This document shows positions 21,286 through 32,588 of a stretch of DNA of 64,000 nucleotides, piece after piece (the stretch's first letter is position 1; each line of letters begins with the position of its first letter). The notes beneath the pieces were generated by a model. It did no database searches, was not told the origin of the DNA, and saw nothing but the letters and a program-made list of their open reading frames with translations. The stretch covers positions 9,045,245-9,109,244 of the forward strand of contig NC_051119.1 of assembly GCF_014839805.1 (NCBI RefSeq), given 5' to 3'. The position numbers and the translations under genes are program-made. This DNA is from Manduca sexta. Lineage: Eukaryota > Arthropoda > Insecta > Lepidoptera > Sphingidae.

Positions 21286-22340
21286 AGATTGTCATACAAA
21301 AATTTTGCGTATATGTGATGGCTACTCAATCTACCGACGAAAACACCACAGTAAAATACTTCAAACTTTTTCCATATTATGATTTGTACGTTTTTAAAAC
21401 GATTATTAGTATATTTCTCGTAAATATATTATTTTGTATCAATATCTGAGGACCCTGTAACATCTTGTCACACGGACATTTCAAGTAAGACAGCGACTTA
21501 TTCCCAATTGGTAGTTTGCAGCAAAAATTTGGCCCTGATGTTCAGTCTATAACTAACTATATAGTATAATGACTTTGGTTTTTTTCATTCAACAAAATGT
21601 TTACTTATTAATAATACTAGTAGCGAAGCATCCATACAATATAATTCCTACCGCTTTTACTTTTAGGTTTATTTACGTCTGTCTTAGTTTTTGTTTTCTG
21701 TTAAAATGATCGCGATATATTAACTAAGACATATTTTTAATCGAATTACCTTTTGAAAAATTTTACCCTCTGCCACTGATACCATTGTAATAATTTCTAT
21801 TTAAAAATTATCACGGCACGTTTATCACGCGTCCGAAGCTTGTTATAAATATGTCGTGTGAGATGTCCCTTACTTATACTAAGGTTTATAACGGGTGCTG
21901 GCATATTATATTGTCATAATTGAATATAGAAGATATTTTAACGTCTTTTGACCGACTATTCGAGATTTTTATTTAAGTACACTAAAAATTTATGTTTTTT
22001 TACTTAAGCAATCGTGCAGACCAGCACAACTATAACAACTAGTAATAAATTCCACCATTTTATCACTAGTAAATTATATTTAAAGGTGAAAACGTAACTA
22101 AAAGAAGAAAAACTTATGGTCTTAGTAACCCGGTTCACGGGCGTGCCGTGAGTAAATCTCAATTTAGACCGGAATCCCGCATGATTTGTTAAGTGTAAAG
22201 ATAGGCTGGAACGTCATTTAGTTTTTAATTTGTTGAAGCTAGTGAGGATACATTTATAACGGGTCAGTTATATTAACTTATTTCATATACGTGAGCAAGT
22301 GTACACGACACTTTATTTGAACCATAATCTTACGCAACTA
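21286..22340. other. Unassigned stretch
   Basis: About 1 kb with no recognised repeat and no frame over 60 codons of note. Confidence 0.45.
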
Positions 22341-22396
22341 TCCCGCCCTCACACCCACCACTGCATCTCTTGAAACCAGGAATGGCAGTAGCTCAT
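22341..22396 (+). mobile_element. Fam-J left part
   Basis: TCCCGCCCTCACACCCACCA, then CTGCATCTCTTGAAACCAGG, aligns with 47042-47095. There it runs straight into the right part of fam-J without any fam-B between. Confidence 0.55.
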
Positions 22397-22625
22397 CTGG
22401 TAGTAGGATATATTATATCCGCCCGAATAGGGACCACCGTACACAAGGTGTTAAAACCCTCCATAGTGGCCCACGTATGTGTGTCACGTTCCGGAATCAG
22501 CCAGGCCGGCATAATTGTGTCGACTGTTGGGGGTAATCATCTGTCGTCAGTCGACATTCTATTGGACCCACTCCACTTACCATCAGGTCCAGTGGAGTCA
22601 CTTTACTGTACTCATAATAAAAAAC
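22397..22625 (+). mobile_element. Fam-B element inside fam-J
   Basis: Starts CTGGTAGTAGGATATATTAT and has ATCCGCCCGAATAGGGACCA, GTGTCACGTTCCGGAATCAG, AGGCCGGCATAATTGTGTCG and CCACTTACCATCAGG, ending in AATAAAAAACC. Head and tail are both present. The 94- and 60-codon frames across it are incidental. Confidence 0.85.
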
Positions 22626-22696
22626 CACACGCACCTAAGCTCCTACTATTCTAGAAGAATCATTGAGGTGAGGTCATCAATCATTGAAGAATCATG

Positions 22697-22880
22697 AGGT
22701 AATTTTGCCGTGTCCGCAGAAAATAAAACACTCATTTTTTGACACCAAACGGTGAAGCTTGTCGATCTGGGAGCACTACTTAGTCTGAACCCGCAACGAA
22801 ATCAATCAAATAGAAGGATACGGAATATATTTAAGGTTGAAAAAATAATTTTCAATTTTCAATAGCAAAGCAGGAGAATA
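22697..22880 (+). mobile_element. Fam-B tail end plus fam-J right part
   Basis: AATTTTGCCGTGTCCGCAGA is a second fam-B tail end. It is followed by ATTTTTTGACACCAAACGGT, GAAGCTTGTCGATC and CGAAATCAATCAAATAGAAG, fam-J in the opposite orientation to 7.9-8.1 kb. Confidence 0.55.
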
Positions 22881-23505
22881 ATGAACTATAAAAGGTACTT
22901 CTCAGTGCTCGTATAAAAAAGCTCAAGTCATTATCACCTTTAGTGCTTTCGCCTAGTTTCTATTCACCGCTTGACGTAATAGAGGAGAAATCAACCGCCA
23001 TGTAGGGCGAAAATCCAATCACGGATGAATCAAGCGTATTTAGGGCCTCCAAAAATCACTATGAAAAAAATCACTGAGTTCACGTTGCTTTCTGTGAGAC
23101 CGTGGTATAAATTGGCCGAGCTGGCGCCTTCTGTGTACAAACATGAACTCTATCATTTCAAAATGCAAGTTCTACTAAAATACGGTAGATTAAGGAACGT
23201 TATTTCCACACTGCGCACGCAAACAATTCTAACATAGTTAAATATTTAACACGTTCTCTTTAACACTTATGCATAATAACATCATAATATGACAAAAGAA
23301 CGTTTCAAACCAAATAGGTACAAAACTTTTAGCACTCGTAAACAAATAACGAGTCGACAGAAATGTTTACGCCTCAAACGATTTCATTTTGAGGATTATG
23401 ACATTTAATAGTTTGTGATAGAGTTGAATATTTCAAACTGCTGTGAATTATGCCACAAATGATGATGGTTTTTGATACAGGCGAAACGGTGAGTAAAGAC
23501 GAATA
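22881..23505. other. Unassigned stretch; left target duplication
   Basis: A 70-codon plus frame (23025-23237) has balanced composition but no motif, and I leave it uncalled. The 15-bp duplication of the next SINE-C lies at 23491-23505. Confidence 0.4.
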
Positions 23506-23868
23506 ATAATATAATAATAATATCAGCCCTGTATAGTATATAAATACTTGCCCACTGTTGGGCACGGGCCTCCTCTACTACTGAGAGGGATTAGGGCTTA
23601 GTCCACCACGCTGGCCTAGTGCGGATTGGTAGACTTCACGCACCTTCGAAATTCCTATAGCGAACTTCTCAGATGTGCAGGTTTTCTCACGATGTTTTCC
23701 TTCACCGTTAAAGCGAACGATAAATTTACAAAGAATACACACATGATTTTAGAAAAGTCAGAGGTGGGTGCCCTTGGGATTTGAACCTACGGCCATTCAT
23801 CTTGGCAGTCCGTTCCACACCCAACTAGGCTATCGCTGTTTTTTAGTATAGCGATAATATAGTATAGC
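23506..23868 (-). mobile_element. SINE-C, full length with 15-bp duplication
   Basis: Close-to-consensus SINE-C in reverse: AATATCAGCCCTGTATAGTA, CCACGCTGGCCTAGTGCGGA, GATGTTTTCCTTCACCG, GGGATTTGAACCTACGGCCA and ACCCAACTAGGCTATCGC. GAGTAAAGACGAATA flanks it exactly at 23491-23505 and 23869-23883. About 30 bp of AGTATAGCGA-type sequence lie between head and duplication. Confidence 0.92.
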
Positions 23869-23883
23869 GAGTAAAGACGAATA

Positions 23884-24194
23884 TGATTGTAATATTTTAA
23901 AACAGATTTCGTGATTGCCGCTAATGTTAACGTAAGGGGCTTTAGAATAAAATCTTAATGTAAATTTTAATTAAAACATTTTCGAGATATCTACACTGTA
24001 TTCCGAGTTTTATCACTTTAATGTAAGGCTGGTTTTGAAAATTCAGTATTTAGGTTCGATGCTTCCTCTACGGTAATGTCGGGGAAGGGATGAACCACTT
24101 GGGGGCTAATCACTAAGTAAATGGCAGTAGGCTATCAGGATGGTACTCAAAATCTCGAATTAAATAACTCAACAATCGATGATTGTAAATCGAT
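23884..24194. other. Unassigned stretch
   Basis: No frame, RNA gene or repeat recognised. Confidence 0.45.
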
Positions 24195-24400
24195 ACTACT
24201 ATTGTGTTCCGGTTTGAAGGATATTGTAGCCAGTGTAACTACTGGATATAATAAGAGTTAACATCACATGTCTCAGGATGGCGAGCGCAGTGGAATACCA
24301 AACAAAACTTTGTAATTCAAGGTGTTGGATGGTGTTTCTACTGCTTACGGGCGGTCGTATCGCTTATCGTCATTCAAAGCAATACGAAACTTTGACAACG
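24195..24400 (+). mobile_element. Fam-A element, 5' truncated
   Basis: Begins ACTATTGTGTTCCGGTTTGA, then GTGTAACTACTGGATATAAT, GATGGCGAGCGCAGTGGAAT and GGTGTTGGATGGTGTTTC, ending CGTCATTCAAAGCAATACG. The TACCATCAGGCGAACGGCAAG segment near the tail is deleted. Confidence 0.8.
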
Positions 24401-25078
24401 CGATTTCCGTCTCATTGATTAAACAAGTATTCTATAAAATTCCACTAGGTATCACAAAACACGATTTCTCACGGTTTAAACAAAAGTCATCGTATTTTTA
24501 AACAGTTCGAACTTGTTATAGGAAAATATCGATGTACAGTTGTGCAAACAGGTCTAAGTCCGCGGCACACTAAGCATGGTTACTAGACAAAAGCATAAGG
24601 TATGCTAGTAAGTTAAGAAGGGTATTGCATTGAGATTAATATTATATTTTTTTTAATTTTACTTTTAGGTGACAACAGCATTAAATTTTGGAAAATACTT
24701 TTTTTCCTTTATGGCTGTACAGTTTAGTTGCATTTAACCAATGTCAAGTTGGAAAAAACTTCATTTAAGAAAAAAAAAACAATTTGAATTTAGAACATAA
24801 TTTCAAAAATTAATTTTGTACCAATATATATTTTAACAAGTCATTGTATAGTACCTATAAAAATGCTTTTGCTAAGCTTTAAATTAACACGTGTATCTCG
24901 AGCTTTACATGAAAAAGAAAACGAATTGCGCGTAGGCGTAACAAGATGTTAAAACAAGTGCGGCCGACTTGAACGGATAGGGAAATTATACTCAACGTTT
25001 ATTGGTAACATGTGATATCGTTTTGTTAAATATATAACAGTATTTTTATAGCACAATGGTGATGAATTATCTTACTAA
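24401..25078. other. Unassigned stretch
   Basis: AT-rich with poly-T and poly-A runs near 24646 and 24770. Nothing else seen. Confidence 0.45.
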
Positions 25079-25374
25079 CTAGCGACCCGCCCCGGCTTCG
25101 CACGGGTGCAATGCTGATACTAAATACACTACAGAAAAACTGTGAACGTTGTATATAAAAACATAGCGGCCCGCTCTGGCTTCGTACGGGTATAACATAA
25201 CAAAATAACAGTATTTCTCCACTATTTAATGGATGTTATTATTATACATATAAACCTTCCTCTTGAATCACTCTATCTATTAAAAAAAACCGCATCAAAA
25301 TCCGTTGCGTAGTTTTAAAGATTTAAGCACACATAGGGACAGAGAAAGCGACATTGTTTTATACTATGTAGTGA
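25079..25374 (-). mobile_element. Hel-3 Helitron, full length
   Basis: The plus strand begins CTAGCGACCCGCCCCGGCTT, then CGCACGGGTG, a Helitron 3' hairpin plus CTAG in reverse. It ends TTTTATACTATGTAGTGA|T, giving A|TCACTACATAGTATAAAA on the minus strand. A second, partial CGGCCCGCTCTGGCTTCGTA hairpin lies inside near 25168. The conserved middle CAAAATCCGTTGCGTAGTTT is present. Non-coding, 296 bp. Confidence 0.85.
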
Positions 25375-25861
25375 TGTGATATTGCAATCCGACTGTGACT
25401 ATGAGATTATGAGTTAGATTCCAAAGACAAAACTTGTGTGGTTTAATTGCCTTTTTGACTAACCTTGTGTCCAATCCTACTAATATTATAAATGCGTATG
25501 CTGCACCCTTAGCTACTGATGGGAAGTATTTCAATATACGTGGTTTCTTTCAAGTCGAATTTAAATATAATATACTCACATTAATATTAAATTTATAGAA
25601 ATAACCACATATCGCTTCCGCTGTAGAAATGATACTCATTACAAGCATATGTCTTTGTACAACTATTGATAACAAGAAGGTAATAAATATCAGATAGTGG
25701 AAAGAAAATGATAGGATATGATGAAATATTATTTACAGATTACCAGGTTTTGATAAAATATTTCCTTAGCAACCCACTATTCTTCCAGCATTGTAGGAGA
25801 TTGTGGGTAGTGATGATAACGTTTTAAAAAAAATATAGGTCAAGGTAAATGAGACACTTTT
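25375..25861. other. Mostly unassigned; Helitron 5' tip
   Basis: A|TCCTACTAATATTATAAATG at 25475-25495 is a typical Helitron 5' terminus, but I found no matching 3' end. The rest is unassigned. Confidence 0.45.
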
Positions 25862-26112
25862 TTTATACGAGCTCGTCTTTGTGAACCTACTGCACCTGAT
25901 GGCAAGTGGAATCCAATAGAATGTCGACTGACGACAGATGATTACCCCTTGACAGTCGATACAATTATGCCAGTCTGTTCAACCCAGATATACACAGGCT
26001 TATCCCGGAACGCGACACACTTACCTGAGCCACTATGGCGGGTTTTAACACCTTGTCCGGTGTTCGCAATCCGGTCGGATATAAAATGTATCCTACCACG
26101 AAGAAACTGCTT
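25862..26112 (-). mobile_element. Fam-B element, full length
   Basis: Starts with T7ATACGAGCTCGTC (tail), then GATGGCAAGTGGAATCCAAT, AGAATGTCGACTGACGACAG, ATATACACAGGCTTATCCCG and GGTCGGATATAAAATGTATC, ending CTACCACGAAG. The 84-codon frame 25949-26203 reads through the repeat and is not a gene. Confidence 0.85.
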
Positions 26113-26366
26113 AGCACTGCTTAGCTCCCTCCCATATCTCTGGACATTATCATCAAATTTGCATTACTTATTCGCTCAAAACTTGCACGTATACAGTTTT
26201 TAAAGTTATGTGAACAGAGTAATTAGCAGACAACTTGATTTAGCACTTCACTCAAGTATTTGACCAGCATTTAGTTGGTAAGCGCCCGTTGCCACTTATT
26301 TACACTAATAGATACTTTTGAAAGGAAATCTTCACTAAAATATCGACGGTTAAAAAGCTAATTGAC
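26113..26366. other. Unassigned stretch
   Basis: No feature recognised. Confidence 0.45.
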
Positions 26367-26713
26367 TTAAGCGACATTTTTATTCGAAATTTTTTAACTA
26401 GGTTAATGAAACTAGGTTTTTGTAAATATTATTGCGCTATATTCTTTATATAATATATTCGTAGTATTAGCTAATATGTACGCCCTAGACTACCCTTTTC
26501 ATCATTCTCTCTTATTCCATCCATTGGTTGTCTGTAAGAGATTGCCTGGAGCGATAAAACCACCAAATGTACCTCCTTTCAGCCTTTATTGTATTAATAT
26601 TAACCAATGTTTTGTTTATGGTGTACAATAAAGCTATTAAATAAATAAAACATACAAAAAAATGCTGATTTTAAATATGTATAAAACTTATTGTCGCAGA
26701 TAATGTCGCTTAA
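26367..26713 (-). mobile_element. MITE-P copy containing a LINE end
   Basis: TTAA at 26367-26370 and 26710-26713, with ends TTAAGCGACATTTTTATTCG and AATGTCGCTTAA. Read in reverse, the right part (AAGTTTTATACATATTTAAA then ATCAGCA) and left part (AACCTAGTTAAAAAATTTCG) align with the copy at 19.33-19.47 kb. The centre is taken up by an inserted LINE 3' end. Confidence 0.7.
26430..26652 (+). mobile_element. LINE 3' end (5' truncated)
   Basis: Contains GGTTGTCTGTAAGAGATTGC, CTGGAGCGATAAAACCACCA and GTGTACAATAAAGCTATTAA, followed by ATAAATAAAACA. This matches a common lepidopteran LINE 3' UTR layout: a short coding end, an AATAAAG signal and an (AAATA)-type tail. It sits inside MITE-P and is therefore the younger insertion. 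Confidence 0.65.
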
Positions 26714-28498
26714 ATCATTTAGCTTTTAAACCGTAGCTCGATGTAGATTTGAATGCGCTAAAAACGCAATACCGAGAACATACTTGTTGGATGTAATAAT
26801 CAGTGGAATGGATGTTAATAGCTACTTACTACAGGTACAGTGTTGCGAATAGAGTTAAAAGTTATTCTAAAGTCTATAAAGCAGTGGTTTCAAACCCTTT
26901 CAATATTATGCTTCCTGTAATCTATGTGAAAAACTAATTTTATCCCGTCAACAAAATGTTATCAAAACAAACGATACAAGAAAATACAATTATCTTTATT
27001 AATCATAAAATGCACAACTTTACAATTTTAACGTCAGCTCTGTTATTTTTTTTATTTTACGGTCCTATAATTAGGTTCTTTGTTACCCCCGTGAAATAGC
27101 TGATTTAGATTAGGAACCGAGGCTACAGACACTAGATCATTTATTTATTAAGAAACAAACAGTCTTACAACAAACATTATGAGAACTTTGGTGAGAAATA
27201 TCCATTATCAGAATAATCAATTATACTAAAGAAGCAATCTATAGACACTATATTACAAGATATTCGTGCCCAAGAATTCTAGCACGAACATAGCAGACAG
27301 AGAGCATACATTACCTGCACATCCAGTGTTTACTAATTACAAGACTAACCCGGGCCCGCGCAAACTTGATTAGTGCGAGCTAAACCGGCAAACAGTTAAT
27401 TATACATGTAATTCTGGTTAATTTATCTACGATCGTTATAGTTACCGGGTGCAAACTCGTGTGGGATTTGTCAAAATTAATATCACCATGTATATGATAC
27501 GAATTGTGTACGTCATCGCCTTTTTAAAAATAGAACGGTTATTTTTGAATTTACAACGCCTCATTGGTCGGAGAATGGTATGCTCAGGGTGTGTTTAAAA
27601 ATTAGGATTTCGTTCGTATATCGAGAAATTATTCATATGAGTTTTTCGATTCGAAAAATATGCACTAATTGCCCCATATTTAGGTATCGAATATGACGAT
27701 AGTCATACCATATCGCACATAATTTAACCTACATATTAGGCATGAAATATACTAGATACTATAAGTATGTATTTCCATAAAGATACGTTCTTAAACCCCA
27801 AAAAGCAAAGCAAGTGGCTCGCTTAAATAACACCAGTATTACACGACAAACAAACAGGTAAAAGCCTATATTTCCTGCGGCATACATAATTATGTCAACT
27901 CAAACACGATACCATAAAACCCATTGTGAAGTTTGTAAGTCAAACAGGCCATGAGCTTGAAGCCACGGCCACAGTTACAAGGAAGTGATAAACTAAAGGG
28001 GAATTCACATTACCGTCCGAAACTCTAGGCTAACGAACTCGGCCGATGCACACGGGCGTTCAAACGCGTCGGTTAAACGGTTTTGTCGGTTACCGTTCCA
28101 TATTTGAATTTACTACATATTAAAATAAGGATTAATTTTAAAATTAATTTTCATGAACTATTCTTAAATACTGTTACGTAAGTATAATTTTTTAGTTTAA
28201 TAACAATTTATATAGTTATAAAATAGGCCAATACAAAGTTATCTTTAAAAGATAATTAGAAAATTTAATTGAAGCAAGAAAACTAATTTATGACTGTCTT
28301 TATAATTTAAAACTAAAATTATATACATTTACTATTATGGAAAATTTAGAAGACTTTAATAAACATTTAAGATAACAAGATAGTTTTTAGTACTTAAGTT
28401 CGTTCATACCAATTGGGATAGTGTAAAGTTTTTATATACTACATATTTTTATAAAATCCTTATACGTACATTAATATACGCATAAAAGTAGCAACATA
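26714..28498. other. Long unassigned stretch
   Basis: About 1.8 kb with no recognised repeat. A TTTATTTATT tract near 27140 precedes AAGAAACAAACAG, similar to 12.63 kb, and may be an old reversed LINE tail. No gene-like frame. Confidence 0.4.
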
Positions 28499-28806
28499 GT
28501 ATTATTATTATTATTTTGAATGACAAGACGAGCTTGCCGTTCGCCTGATGGTAAGCAATATGACCGCCTATAAACAGTAGAAACACCATCCAACACCTTG
28601 AATTACAAAGTTTTGTTTGGTATTCCACTCCGCTCGCCATCCTAAGACATGAGGTGTTAAGTCTTATTATGTCCATTTTACACTGGCTACAATGCCCTTC
28701 TAACCGGAACACAACCGTGGCTATACACTGCTGCTTGGCGGCAGAAATAGACATTGCGGTGTTATCTACCCAGCAGACTCTCACATACATAAAAGACCTA
28801 CCACCA
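28499..28806 (-). mobile_element. Fam-A element, full length
   Basis: Starts (ATT)n then GAATGACAAGACGAGCTTGC, CACCATCCAACACCTTGAAT, TCTTATTATGTCCATTTTAC, TTGGCGGCAGAAATAGACAT and AAGACCTACCACCA. The 113- and 73-codon frames on both strands lie inside it. Confidence 0.88.
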
Positions 28807-30287
28807 ATATCAGCATCAACATTAAAACCGCCAGTCTACATCGGCTGTTTAACGAGCCAGTTTGTAAATGAATAGAGTTGGGCCCAAATGTCAAATGTTT
28901 GCCGTCGATAGAAAGAAACTCGTTGTTTGTCTGTTTGTCTGTCCCAAAGAACCTACATACTCGCCGGACTGACACGTTCTACAAACAGATCGACAATTAG
29001 CTACTGTGTGTGCGTATTAAAATATTAGAAGATATTGTTTACTTAAATATGAGGAATGGTCATCTATTTATAATGGGAAAGAATGCTTTTGTAATATATC
29101 GGCCGTATATAAGTGTACAAGAGTGGTAGGTCGTCTCTGTCAGAGTTTATTTAGATAGCGTTGTGTATTTCTTAAAAGAAGCAATCAATGTTAAATTGCA
29201 GAATCTATTTAGCTGCAGCAAGTGTCAAAAAGATAATCAAAAATATTAACCTACTCAAAAACTCTGTGAACCTTTTAGATAAGCCATTTACTTTTGATGT
29301 AGCAACTGGTTACAATAATGAAAAACATTCAACTTAAATTTCGCTTTTCATGATAAAGTGACAAAAACGTAAAGGACCAACAGTCTATGCTGTCATACTT
29401 CCAATCAAGGAATTGGAATACTCATTTTTAGGTTACACGCGGATAAATTCAAATAAAGGTAACGAATTACTAGAACCAAATATGTTGTAATACATTTGGA
29501 GAGGAGGGATGATTTGAGACTGACAAAAATTATATATAAGGTGAATGTGGACAGATAGAGCCGGTAGAAGTCGACGCCACTGAACCTTTGAATTTTAGAT
29601 ATCTGACATTCTGGGTAAAGGCCAAGTCAAATGTTTGCTGGACCCACCGGAATGCATAGAAGATTGATGAAAGTGAAGGAAGCGAAATAAATATACTAGA
29701 ATCGAGCAAAGCGGCAAATGACTGTGCATACTTACTCGTTTGGGACTTGAAGTATGTGTCTAAATAAGTTACATTAAAAAAAACATTGGCTAGCTAAATT
29801 CAACGTAATAACACACTTTATTATATTTTCAATAGGGTATTAAAGTTTTGTTGTAGATTCATTTACCGTTTCTTAATCATTAAATTTTAACTGACAGCCA
29901 AAGTATCATCAACCTTAGCCGCACCTATTTACTATTTAAAGTACCAAATACTTCAAAAGCAAAAATGTTTACGAATCGTGTAGTTTTCCAAAATGCCTAA
30001 AGCTATGTTGAAAGTTATTTTCGCTACTCAACTATACGTCTGTCAACTGAAGCACTGCTACTTGAAATAAGTGGATTTATAACCAGCCCTGAATTTAGCG
30101 AGGGGCAAGCCGGGGCCCATGCCCCTTGGGGGGATTCAGGTAGACGAATACACAACTCATCATTAACGCACCTTCGACTTCTGAGTCATCCAGTACATAA
30201 AACATATGATATTCCGCGGGCGCGAAATCATAAGAATGATGACAAAGGTAAAAATTTTATCGCTGTTATGTATATTATTATACTCAT
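28807..30287. other. Unassigned stretch
   Basis: TGTTTGTCTGTTTGTCTGTC at 28924 is a small simple repeat. GCGAGGGGCAAGCCGGGGCC at 30098 is a GC-rich block of a type common in moth repeats. A segment at 29500-29760 has short protein-like runs broken by stops that I could not identify. Confidence 0.35.
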
Positions 30288-30426
30288 AATGATTTCTTAT
30301 GTTTACGCAAATATTAAACATTAAAAATTAAACTATTTTTCGGATTTTATCGGGATTTTAATATTTTAGTTTTCTCGCGACGTTTCGAAGACTGCAGCTC
30401 TCATGGTCACGGGGCGGACTGACTCA
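30288..30426 (+). mobile_element. Fam-G repeat
   Basis: TTTCTTATGTTTACGCAAAT, then AAACTATTTTTCGGATTTTA, TTCTCGCGACGTTTCGAAGA and CTCATGGTCACGGGGCGGAC: a single fam-G arm in forward orientation. Confidence 0.75.
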
Positions 30427-31117
30427 TAAGAAACCTTAATCTTCAATCATTTACTGACTTCGATATAATTGCGAAGTATTTATTATGTTATTAATAACTG
30501 AAATAGACAAAGCGATGGTGCGTATAACTTATATATAGCAGATCTGTATCAAAAAGTACAAAACCCTATTAATATTGAACATTGCAATAAAACATAGAAC
30601 AGAGAATCCAACATACGAAACTTAAGTCCACGTTATAAAATATATCGCTTTAAAACTACAAGTTCAGAAACAGCACTGCATAAAACTCCATCTAAAAGTG
30701 GCCGTTTCAGATCGGAGGAAATCCTTGCCAAGTAGGGCAGTCCCGCTGAATAACGTAAAAGCAAATACCAAATGAGACGCACTTGTTTTCATAATGATTA
30801 CACTAGTTCTGTAAGACCGCGTGAGTTATTTAGCTAAGACGACGAATCACACACACAGTATTTTTAGATTTATATTTCTAGTTGAAATATTATTGGGACG
30901 TAGCATCCCAAAAAATGTATTAATATCTTGATGTTCACGAATGAATATAAGTAATCTTATACTGAAATATTTATACAAAAAGTTCCAAATTTATTTATTA
31001 AAAAAGAACCAATATTTGTCAACCAAACAATATGAAAATACTTTTAATGAAGAACTTTAAGAAATAGACCATTCATTCAGTTTACCACAAAAAAACTGAC
31101 CTTTCTTTATAAAAGAA
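30427..31117. other. Unassigned stretch
   Basis: No frame or repeat recognised. Confidence 0.45.
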
Positions 31118-31310
31118 AGACGAGACGACAAGCTCACTGATGATAGTGTCAAGACTACGCCCAAAACCCAGCATAGACACCCGAACTTTTAACAACAAAG
31201 TAATACGTGGTAATATACTGCCCGTGTCACCCTAAAACATTAGATAGTAAGACTCATTATTCCCAGTAATTACTGCAAAAAAATCCATCAAACCCAGACT
31301 TAGACTAAGA
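31118..31310 (-). mobile_element. Diverged fam-A element
   Basis: AGACGAGACGACAAGCTCAC, CACCCTAAAACATTAGATAG, GACTCATTATTCCCAGTAAT and CCATCAAACCCAGACTTAG follow fam-A order in reverse with many substitutions. This is an old copy. Confidence 0.5.
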
Positions 31311-31791
31311 CGAAATTGCCTTTTTAAATCACACCGTTAAGCTTTCGTCTCAGCCAAGAAACGAGAAATCCACTTAAAAAATCCTTGAAGTACGTATAAT
31401 AACTCTAACAGCGCATTTTCTTAAAACCTTAAGAAAATGTAGCGGAGTATGCGACGGGTGCAACACGGCCAAATGGGATAGATCGTTAGCCGTTGTGTAA
31501 TAAACTCATATAACTAGCACTGAGATTACCTTTCTATTTGGCTAGCTTATCTCTGTCCCGCAGCAGGCAGACATAGACTATAATAATTAAATATGCAGAC
31601 AGGCTAACTATAATTTGTTTTGTAGAATACATTTTTTAAGCCATTTTAGGTTTTATTTTATTTTTTACTTAGGTTCATGGCATTAAAATATCCATAATAT
31701 AAAGTGGGTAATACTTGCTTATCACGTCATTTATTAACTGCATGAAAATTATAAAAGATTTGAGTTTGGTGACGGAGATTCTCCCCCCGCC
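31311..31791. other. Unassigned stretch upstream of a small frame
   Basis: TTATAAAAGATT near 31750 is a TATA-like sequence about 40 bp before the ATG at 31792. This could be chance in AT-rich DNA. Confidence 0.3.
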
Positions 31792-32004
31792 ATGAGCGCA
31801 AGAATAGTTCAAACGATGACTGGTGAGAATTCGCCGTTAGACTTCGACACACTAGGATTCTATTATCAAGCAGTGTTTACTGACCTGCTTTGTAAACGAC
31901 TTCCAAAATTGATTTCTCTCGATGAAGTTTTGGGAGACTACAAGCGAAGTTCTCAATTGCAAGTTGCAACCTATGCAGAAACGGCTTTCTGCTACAATCA
32001 ATAG
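31792..32004 (+). CDS. Small unidentified open frame, doubtful
   Basis: A 70-codon frame starting ATG after CCCCCCGCC. Its composition is more protein-like than most frames here, with spread-out acidic and basic residues (for example LPKLISLDEVLGDYKRSS near residues 38-55). I recognise no family, signal peptide or membrane segment. GGTGAGAAT after codon 10 could act as a splice donor, so the true exon may be shorter. A TATA-like sequence lies 40 bp upstream. There is no repeat signature in it. It could be a chance frame, a small protein or a piece of a larger gene. Confidence 0.2.
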   Translation: MSARIVQTMTGENSPLDFDTLGFYYQAVFTDLLCKRLPKLISLDEVLGDYKRSSQLQVATYAETAFCYNQ

Positions 32005-32129
32005 TATAGGACACATTGATGCTTAATATGAAACCTTCCAACCACCAATATTAGTCTGCATTTTACATCATCAGTTTTCTAAATTCTTCCTAAAGTCTAT
32101 TGATTGAAGACTCAAAATAAATATGAAGC

Positions 32130-32574
32130 CTATCTTAATAATTTGGCCCCCCGAGGCAATTCTTATGCGCTTGATCTCCACACCAAATGCACGCCCATGC
32201 ATGAGGGCACATTTGCCGCTACCCTAGGCACACAGTTCAGTGTCTTTACCTCATGGTTGCTAAATACACATTGAGATTTATAAGGGTTCGCGAACATTTC
32301 CCCTCCCTCTACCTTCCAACTATCCTGAGATGGCTCCTTCTCCTTCCTCTTCTCTTCCTTCGCCTTATCCCCTCCCCTCTTCCTCCCAGGCTCTGAGACC
32401 GAATAGCCGTGGGTCGCCAGCTTACCGTCCGCTGGCACCCTCGGTGATAACAGCCTACCAAATCCTCACAGGGACTGGCGTAGTTGCTAAGCCGGGGGAT
32501 CGCTTATACACCTTTCGCAGGGTACCCACGGTGATAACCACGGCAGATCTCAAAAAAAAACATCTATCTTAATA
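32130..32574 (+). mobile_element. LINE 3' UTR retrocopy with 11-bp duplication
   Basis: CTATCTTAATA occurs exactly at 32130-32140 and 32564-32574. Between them the plus strand has GGCAATTCTTATGCGCTTGA, a pyrimidine-rich block (CTCCTTCTCCTTCCTCTTCT) and ATAACCACGGCAGATCTC, followed by nine A. This is a 5'-truncated non-LTR insertion: tail plus target duplication. The 80-codon plus frame and 91-codon minus frame inside it are incidental. A related piece is at 60.27 kb. Confidence 0.85.
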
Positions 32575-32588
32575 GATACTAACAAAAT

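Noticed and set aside
22370..22697. 94- and 60-codon plus frames
   Set aside because: Read through a fam-B element in two frames.
29500..29760. Possible LINE coding remnant
   Set aside because: Short protein-like runs interrupted by stops, but no motif could be matched to a known LINE domain.
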